Positions 56,741 through 64,000 of a DNA stretch of 64,000 bases are shown here, in pieces. Source of the DNA: Arachis hypogaea (lineage: Eukaryota > Streptophyta > Magnoliopsida > Fabales > Fabaceae); the NCBI RefSeq assembly GCF_003086295.3, contig NC_092038.1:102455837-102519836 (forward strand), written 5' to 3'. Under the pieces are notes generated by a model, which saw only the letters and a list, made by a program, of their open reading frames with translations, did no database searches and was not told where the DNA came from. The first letter of the stretch is position 1; each line of letters starts with the position of its first letter. Made by a program: the position numbers and the translations under genes.

Positions 56741-59700
56741 ATGACACGTTCACTTCCTGATCCAAGCTTGCCAGTATTTGACCCTGAGATTGAAAGAACT
56801 CTTTCACGTATAAGGCAAGCTCGGCGTCGGCGAGTCCTCTCTGAGGACAAACCTGAAACGTCATTTAAGGAAGAAGCAAGCTCCCTCTCTACTAATTCAG
56901 TTGATTTACGTGCAGGTAACATGGCAGCACCCAGGAGAGTCACTATTCAGGAGGAAGGAGCCCCTGATTTTACACTCCAACCATTTCAGGCACACCACCC
57001 AGCAGTGGCTGTGGATTTTGAAATAAAGTCTTCGCTACTCAACTTGATGCCCAAGTTTCATGGCTTACCTGCTCAAGAGCCTATCAAGCACCTTAGGGAT
57101 TTTCAGACTGCCTGTTCTACTGTTAAGCGTGATGGCACTGATGAAATCTCCATTCTGTTAAAAGCCTTCCCATTTTCTCTTGAGGGAAAGGCAAGATAGT
57201 GGTACTACACTCAACCCGGAATAACTATTTCCAACTGGGATATGCTTAGAAGAGAATTTCTGGAGAAATTCTTTCCAGCTGAAGTTGCCGATAAACTGAG
57301 GAAAGACATGTCCATGATCGTTCAGGATGAATCTGAAACTCTCTATGAATACTTGGAACGCTTCAATAATCCTCTAGAAGCATGTCCACACCATATGATT
57401 GACAAGATAGTGTTACTCGGCTACTTTACACAGGGCATGAAATCTCAAGATAGGACCACATTGGAAGGTGCTAGCAATGGGTCTATGAAAAAGTACAAGA
57501 CTACGGAAGAAGCATGGCAATTGATCAGCGACTTAGCCGAATCTACCAGGAATCACAGGCAGAAGCAAAGTCGGTCAAGAGCTGTTGCAGAGGTATCCAC
57601 TAGCAAAGAGACTACTGCTATAGCTCGGAGCTTATGTGAAATGACTAACTTGCTGAAGCAGATGTAACTAAATCAACAACAGCCTCAGCAAGTTCAGCCT
57701 TCTCCACCACAGCACAGTGAGCAGTTGGTTCCACAAAGAGTATACGAAATCTGTGCAGATTATAGTCATTACACTGATGAGTGTCCGCAACTCCAACCGA
57801 AAGACCACACTGTAGCAGCCACTCATAACTTCTATGACCGCCCCAATCAAGGGTACAATCAAGGTGGCAGCTATAACTAAGGATGGCAGGATAACTCTAA
57901 CCAAGGCTAGAGAGATAATTCTAACCAGGGTTGGAGGGACAATCATAACAGAGGAGGCAGAGATAACAATGAAAATCAGAGGTGGAATAACAATAACAAC
58001 TTTAGGCAGCAGAATCAGAATCAGGCCTACAGAGCACCTCATCTAAGATAGCCTCAAGCATCTCAGCAGCCCTCTCAGATCACTTATCCCTCTTCATCTC
58101 CTAATGATGAGTTACTACCATCTATTGATCGGAGACAACAGACCATGGAAAACAACTTTACTGCTACTCTGAATGGTCTGACTTCTACTTTGCAAGCCCT
58201 TGTCTCACAGATTATATCAATGAACAACTCCAACAACCAGTCCTCAAGCTTTGGTGGACTCCCCTCTCAACCATTACCCAATCCAAAGGGTAGCATTAAT
58301 GCCATTACCCTAAGGTCTGGAACCACATTGCAATAGAGGAATCAGGAAGAGCCAAACCTACCTAAACACGCCTCAGCTGAAGAGGTAGTGGAAATAGAAG
58401 ATGTTGAGGAAGAAAAGGGTATACAGGACATGGCTGAGGAAGAAGATGCTAGATCACAGGAAGAAGCATCAAAGGGCGCAGACACTGTAGAAAACGCCAG
58501 TCCTATTCCATTTTCGCAACTTGCAAGAAAGCCCAGAAAGCAGTTGAAACCTGATCCCAAAATGGTAGAAATATTCAAAAAGGTTGAGGTAACTGTTCCC
58601 CTTTTTGATGTTATTCAACAAGTACCTAAATACGCAAAGTTTCTAAAGGATTTATGCATACATAAAGACAAAATTAATTAATTAGAAACTATTCCTTTAG
58701 GGAGTTCTATATCTGCTTTAATGGGAAATATACCTGAAAAATGTAGTGACCCAGGCCCATGCATGGTTAACTGTACCATTGGAGGTGTGATATTTTCTGA
58801 CTACATGTGTGATTTAGGAGCGTGTGTTAGTATAATGCCTTTGTCTATATATGATGTTTTGAGTCTACCTCCTTTAAAAAGGTCGGCAGCTCGTTTTGTG
58901 TTAGTAGATAAAAGTATTATTACAGTGGCTGGAGTTGCTGAAGATGTATTAGTGGGTATTAAAGGTCTCACTTTCCCCATTGATTTTTACATGCTGGAGA
59001 TGCCCCAACATGACTCAAACAAGTCATCATCAATCCTACTCGGAAGACCTTTCTTGAAGACCTCGAAGTTCAAATTAGATGCTTTTTTAGGAACATAGTC
59101 TTTTGAAATAGACGGCCGAGTAGTAAGCTTCAATCTGAATGGAGTTATGAAGTACCCTCCAGAAGATCACTTTATCCTCCAGTGTGACATTATAGATGAA
59201 ATCGTAGCTGAAGTTCACCTGGAGGAGTTTGAAGAGAAGTACATAGGACAAGGTCCAAGTGTGAGGGCATTCTTAGAGGACAATGAAAGTACTCTACCAC
59301 TGCCACCAGCTCCAGATAATTCAGAGTCTGACCATGAATAGAGGTCAGAATTGAAACCTCTCCCTCCACACCTCAAATATGCTTACCTCGAAGACAAGCA
59401 GAAGTTTCCAGTTATCATTGCACGGGATCTCACCTCTCAACAGGAAGAGCAGTTACTTAGTGTGCTGAGAAGGCACAAGAAAGCAATTAGGTGGAGTTTG
59501 GCAGACATAGTAGGCATCAACCCTCAAGTTTGTGAGCACAGAATCTTTTTAGAAGAAGGAGCAAGACCCATTCGTCAACCCCAGAGAAAACTAAACCCCA
59601 CTATCTTAGAGGTTGTCAAGAAGGAAGTGACCAGACTATTAGAGGTAGATATTATCTACCCCATTTTAGACAGTGAATGGGTAAGCCCAGTACAAGTGAT

Positions 59701-62257
59701 GCCCAAGAAGTCTGGAATCACTACAGTGAAGAATGAGCATGGAGAGCTCATAGCTACAAGAGTACAGAACACCTGGAGGGTATGCATTGATTACAGGCGT
59801 CTCAACCAAGCCACTCGTAAGGATCACTACCCACTTCCATTCATTGATCAAATGCTGGATCGCTTGTCAGGTAAATCATATTATTGCCTTTTAGATGGTT
59901 ATACAGGATATTTCTAGATTCATATAGCTCCAGAGGATCAGGAAAAGACAACTTTTACCTGTCCTTTTGGGACTTATGCTTACAAGAGAATGTCATTTGG
60001 CCTGTGCAATGCACCAGCTACTTTCCAAAGGTGCATGATGAGTCTTTTCTCTGATCTTATTGAGTACTGTATGGAAGTTTTTATGGACAATTTCAGCGTT
60101 TATGGTGATTCTTTTAGCCTTTGCTTGGATAGTCTATCTAGAGTATTAGATAGATGTGTCAGTACAAACCTTGTATTGAATTTTGAAAAATGTCATTTTA
60201 TGGTTAAACAAGGAATCGTACTAGGACATGTTGTATCTAATATTGGAATTTCTGTAGATCCAGCAAAGGTGGATGTTATTTCTAGTTTGCCTTACCCCTC
60301 TTCTGTGAGGGAAGTCCGTTCGTTCCTTGGACATGCAGGTTTTTACCGAAGATTCATTAAGGACTTTAGTAAGGTAGCACTTCCCCTATCCAGACTACTG
60401 CAGAAGAATATTGAGTTCGAGTTCAGTGAGGATTGCAAACAAGCGTTTGATAAGCTGAAAACCGCTCTGACTCAAGCTCCAATTGTGAGAGGACCGGACT
60501 GGAGCCAGCCATTCGAAATCATGTGCGATGCTTCCAACCATGCAATAGGAGCAGCACTGGCTCAGCGTGAAGGTAAGGATCCTTTTGTTATTGCTTATGC
60601 GTCTAAAACTTTAGACGCCGCTCAGTCCAATTACACTACTACTGAGAAAGAGCTTCTTGCTATTGTTTTTGCTCTGGATAAATTCTGAGCCTATTTACTT
60701 GGTACGAAGGTAGTAGTGTACTCAGACCATGCAGCTCTAAAGTATTTATTAGCTAAAAAGGAATCCAAACTAAGGCTTATACGTTGGATACTGCTACTAC
60801 AAGAATTTGATTTCGAAATAAAGGATAGGAGTGGTAACCAGAATCTAGTGGCAGACCACTTGAGTCGCCTTGAGCACATTAAAGATGACTCCACTCCTAT
60901 AGCTGATAATTTTCCATTTGATAACCTACAAGCAGTATCTAAAGTAATCCCTTGGTATGCACCTGTAGCTAATTATCTAGTTAGCCGCACTTTTCCTCCA
61001 AACTTTACTAAGCATCAAAGAGACAAGCTGAAAAGTGAGTCTAAATATTATATATGGGATGACCCATATTTATGGAGATGTGGCGCTAACCAGGTAATTA
61101 GAACGTGTGTGCCTCAATCAGAATTCCAGTCCATTTTAGAGGCATGTCACTCATCTGAGAGTGGAAGACATTTTGGCCCTCAAAGAACAGCTAGAAAAAT
61201 CTTAGACTGTGGATTCTGGTGGCCTTCTCTTCTTAAAGACGCTGCTGAATTTTGTAAATCTTGTTTTCCATGCCAAAAAATTGGTAATATATCCAAGAAG
61301 GATGAAATGCCTCAACAAATTATGCTTTTCTGTGAAATTTTTGATGTTTGGAGCGTTGACTTCATGGGTCCATTTCCAAATTCTAATGGCCACCTATATA
61401 TACTGTTAGCTATAGATTATGTTTCTAAATGGGTAGAAGGAATTTCTACCCGTACTGATGATGCTAACACTGTTGTTTCCTTTGTGAGAAACCATATTAT
61501 TTGTCACTTTGGATCACCACGAGCAATCGTGAGCGATCAAAGCACCCATTTCTGTAACAGGAGACTAACAGGATTACTGAAGAAGCATGGGATCATTCAT
61601 AAAGTTGTGACAGCCTACCATCCTTAGACTAATGGGCAAGCTGAGGTGTCAAACAGAGAGATAAAGCGTATCTTGCAAAAGATAGTCAAACCTCATAGAA
61701 GAGACGGAAGCACCAGGCTACAAGATGCACTCTGGGCATACAGAACAGCGTACAAGACACCCATTGGGATGAGCCCTTTCCGCTTAGTTTATGGAAAAGC
61801 TTGTCATCTTCCAGTTGAAGTAGATCACAAAGCTTTTTGGGCAGTAAAGGAGTGCAACATGGGAATTGAGAAAGCCGGAGCTGAATGGAAGTTGCAACTG
61901 CAAGAACTGGAAAGCCTTCGCCTAGAAGCTTATGAGAACTCAAGACTATACAAGGAGAAGATGAAGGCTGTACATGATCAGCACATCAAGAGAAAAGAAT
62001 TCCAACCTGGAGATTTAGTCCTCCTTTACAAATCTCGACTGAGACTCATGCCAGGCAAGTTGAGATCTAGATGGGAAGGTCCATACAAAGTAGAGAAGGC
62101 CGAACCGTACGGAGTTTATCACCTAAGCCATCCTTCCAGCTCCGAACTTATCAAGGTCAATGGACATCATTTAAAGCTGTACCATGGCGAGAAGATGAAG
62201 AAAAACAAGGAGCTCGAGATCTTCCTCTTGGAAGATCCCCACATAGCCGAAGACTGA
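56741..62257 (+). pseudogene. Gag-pol polyprotein of the autonomous element, 12 stops, no frameshift
   Basis: One frame of 1838 codons runs from ATG 56741 to the natural stop at 62255. Gag capsid-like domain about codons 90-280 (FHGLPAQEP, FLEKFFPAEVADKLR); CX2CX4HX4C knuckle at 57743-57784 with the first Cys replaced by Tyr; protease CDLGAC at codon 691 and LLGRPF; RT with CIDYRRLNQA, FGLCNAPATF and the active-site block FMDN (60080-60091) in place of FMDD; RNase [32 protein letters not shown]; integrase zinc region (about 61139-61280) and Asp 61358, Asp 61535, Glu 61643; end [10 protein letters not shown]. In-frame stops: 57197, 57665, 57878, 57908, 58049, 58334, 58679, 59096, 59339, 59915, 60686, 61625. 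Non-functional. Confidence 0.9.
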
Positions 62258-62267
62258 GCTAGTGGAG

Positions 62268-62318
62268 CGTCCAACTTACGGACGTTAAAGCAAAGTGCTA
62301 GGTGGGAGACAACCCACC
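62268..62318 (+). promoter_or_regulatory. Post-ORF hairpin pair, autonomous element
   Basis: CGTCC-AACTTAC-GGACG (62268-62284) and GGTGGG-AGACAA-CCCACC (62301-62318), beginning 10 bp after the polyprotein stop. The first stem gains an extra C-G pair compared with the non-autonomous copies. It is in the same place relative to the ORF end as in copies 1-3. Confidence 0.75.
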
Positions 62319-62433
62319 ATGGTATGATCATTCTTTTCTTTTTTTATTTTTATTTTCATATTCAATAACTCTTCTCTTTATTAGTACATTTTGTGCATCT
62401 GCATTTACATACCTTTATTTAAAAAAAAAATTT

Positions 62434-62925
62434 ACGCAACGCGACCGCATCATTGACGCGTCCCCGTCGTAGGTGGATCAGAAAGATTAAGAAACGAACA
62501 TAGAGTCACGCAGGAGCATGGCTGGAGGCATGCCAGTGGCACAAATAGTCCCACGCGACCACGTCATTGACGCTTCCGCGTCGAATGGGAACATTGGCCT
62601 CCCACGCGGCCGCGTGCCCTGGAATTCGACGTAAAAAGGTTGCACGACCGAAAGTTGTGCTAGAGTGGTGCTGGATTGGCGCTGAACGCCCAATTCTTCC
62701 CACGCGGACGCATGGCTTACGCGTTCGCGTCATAGCCTTCTAATAACCTACCACGCGATCGCGTGACCCAAGACTTGGCAACAATAAAATTTCGAACAGA
62801 GAGTTGTGCAAGTGCGAGGCTGCCCTCGCGCCAGTAGCATCAAACGGGTCACACGACCGCGTCAATCAGTCTAAGCGCAATCCGCGCGACCGCGTGCCCT
62901 ACGCGGCCGCGTCGCTTGCACTGCA
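62434..62925. repeat. CpG-rich degenerate repeat island, autonomous element
   Basis: Repeats such as CACGCGGCCGCGTG, CACGCGATCGCGTGACC and GCGACCGCGTGCCCTACGCG. It follows the hairpins by about 115 bp. Short ORFs across it are not genes. Confidence 0.7.
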
Positions 62926-63680
62926 CAGCGTCCATAATTTACCTATTATCTTATCTTTCTTTTCTCCAAATCCTATTTTCTCTTCTTCCTTCTTCCTTCT
63001 TTCTCACTTTCTACTCTCTCTCTTTCACCCCCATTAACAAGGTTTTCTTTTCTTTTTCTCCCCTTACTTTTCTATTATTCTTCTTATTTTTATATGTTAT
63101 CTTCTTTTCTTCTCTTTTTATTTTACTTTCACTATCCATATTTTCTTCTCCTTTCTTTTCTTTTTTCTTTTAATTGGTGTTGAAAATTTATTTGGGTCAT
63201 TATTTTACTTGTGGATTGTTAAGAAATAGTTTTACAATTATATATTTTTTAGGATTGCTTGCATGTTCAATCTAATACTTTCCATACCTTAGTTACCATG
63301 CATGCTATGTGTTTGTGAAAAAGCCCATATGGCATCATGCACTTTTCTACGTTATTCTATTCTACTATTCAATGCCTACTTTTCACAAATTCCCTTTACT
63401 ATTGTATTAATTGAATTTAATTGTCAATATAAACGTGATGGTTTGTTACAAAGTGATGCTTGATCTATGCTACTCATGCCCTTGCCAGCATGCCAATAAA
63501 TATCTTACATCTACTTATCCTATCATACACTTGTTTTTTTTCCCTTGATGAACTTTTCACATGTTGTCATGACCATGTGTTCACTTCATTCATCTTTACC
63601 GTGCACTGATTATCACTCATTCAATCCTCTTCCTTGCTCTATCTCTTTCAATTTAATTTAGTTTCTCTTCCCTTTTTCAG
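62926..63680 (+). promoter_or_regulatory. Pyrimidine-rich spacer ending in a splice acceptor
   Basis: T/C-rich from 62960 to 63170, then ordinary AT-rich sequence. It ends TCTCTTCCCTTTTTCAG (63664-63680), a strong acceptor one base before the ATG of the next ORF. This suggests the ORF is read from a spliced RNA. Confidence 0.5.
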
Positions 63681-63681
63681 A

Positions 63682-64000
63682 ATGGCCACCAAGAAAGGCA
63701 AAGAGAAAGCTACCCCCAAACCCACAGCAAGGAAAGGAACAAAAAGAGTATTAGTGGCAGAGCCTTCTTCAACTGCAGTCAAGCCCTCAACAAAAAGAAT
63801 TAAAAGGATCATAAAGGTTGATGAAAAGGAGAGAGCTTTCCCAGCACAGGATACTACACAATTTCCAAATCGCTACTGTGAGCAGATGTTTCCTATTCTG
63901 GCAGCTCGAAATTACAACAATGAACACCTTCTTATCCTTCCGCCTCGTATTGCCGACTTTGTTGAGCCACAAATTGAACGAAGACAATGGGGTTTCCTAC
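63682..64000 (+). CDS. Athila-type third ORF (env-like position), partial
   Basis: Open from ATG 63682 to the window end, 106 codons, no stop. The first 50 residues are Lys/Arg/Thr/Ser-rich (MATKKGKEKATPKPTARKG) with a nuclear-signal-like TKRIKRIIK; then FPNRYCEQMFPILAARNY and NNEHLLILPPRIADFVE, IERRQWGFL. From memory this resembles legume proteins annotated as a putative plant transposon protein domain; Athila elements carry such an ORF after integrase, sometimes called env-like from position only. No signal peptide or membrane segment is visible in this part. Expression by splicing is suggested by the acceptor just upstream. Whether the full ORF is intact cannot be seen. Confidence 0.6.
   Translation, partial: MATKKGKEKATPKPTARKGTKRVLVAEPSSTAVKPSTKRIKRIIKVDEKERAFPAQDTTQFPNRYCEQMFPILAARNYNNEHLLILPPRIADFVEPQIERRQWGFL

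Larger units (their letters stand above)
56626..64000 (+). mobile_element. Autonomous Athila-like retrotransposon, internal region, cut by window end
   Basis: Order: primer site, gag-protease-RT-RNase H-integrase frame (56741-62257), post-ORF hairpins (62268-62318), CpG island, pyrimidine-rich stretch, splice acceptor and a further ORF (63682 onward). It resembles peanut FIDEL as I remember it. The 3' LTR is outside the window. It shares LTR family, primer site, hairpins and CpG island with the non-autonomous copies, so it represents their probable helper lineage. Confidence 0.85.

Noticed and set aside
56741..62257. Endogenous pararetrovirus (caulimovirus) origin of the RT
   Set aside because: LTRs, tRNA-Asp primer sites, polypurine tracts and an integrase after RNase H show Ty3/gypsy elements; no movement-protein sequence was seen.

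Overview
This window is plant nuclear DNA, almost certainly from a legume and most likely peanut (Arachis). The genus call rests on remembered resemblance of the LTR families and the autonomous/non-autonomous Athila-like partnership (compare FIDEL and Feral of peanut); I could not run a search. Introns in the host genes, LTR retrotransposons primed by tRNA-Asp, MULE and FAR1-type transposase remnants and AT-rich intergenic DNA all fit. Nothing bacterial or viral is present as a free replicon.

Layout. 1-13997 is a nest on the minus strand: an old Athila-like Ty3/gypsy element (5' LTR 12706-13997, gag-protease-RT-RNase H-integrase remnants) holds a non-autonomous LTR element (copy 1, 791-8741, target duplication GAGGG) and, at the left edge, the start of another LTR (1-157). 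13998-14200 is the end of a chromovirus polyprotein. 15660-25651 is a FAR1-like transposase pseudogene on the minus strand, split by a very young non-autonomous element (copy 2, 16563-24273, target duplication AGTGC). 26700-33260 is the only genic island: a seven-exon gene for a C45-type N-terminal-nucleophile hydrolase (30702-32500, plus) facing a three-exon glyoxalase/VOC gene (32546-33087, minus), with 3' ends 45 bp apart. 33260-35107 holds a MULE N-terminal fragment. 35200-56625 is a heap of plus-strand LTR pieces: a TGATGAGC-type LTR with internal sequence on both sides, a third non-autonomous element inserted in it on the minus strand (copy 3, 38800-46822, target duplication CTTAT), a plus-strand non-autonomous tail plus LTR ending at 52809 inside a MULE pseudogene, and a truncated LTR joined to another tail. 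55313-64000 is an autonomous Athila-like element running off the right edge: LTR, primer site, a gag-pol frame of 1838 codons broken by 12 stop codons but no frameshift, then a further ORF in the env-like position just after a strong splice acceptor.

How the parts fit. The three non-autonomous copies have no gag, protease, RT or integrase. They carry one unfamiliar protein of about 552 residues plus a set of cis elements: tRNA-Asp primer site, 3' polypurine tract, a second copy of that tract about 1.5 kb upstream, an RNA hairpin about 80-90 nt downstream of the LTR TATA box, a pair of hairpins just after the ORF, and a CpG-rich island. The autonomous element at the right edge shares the LTR family, primer site, post-ORF hairpins and CpG island, so it or its relatives are the likely source of enzymes for the non-autonomous ones. 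The shared cis elements and the unknown conserved protein are the most interesting content here. Only copy 2 keeps its ORF intact. Most stops in the broken ORFs look like C-to-T changes, as expected of heavily methylated, silenced DNA.
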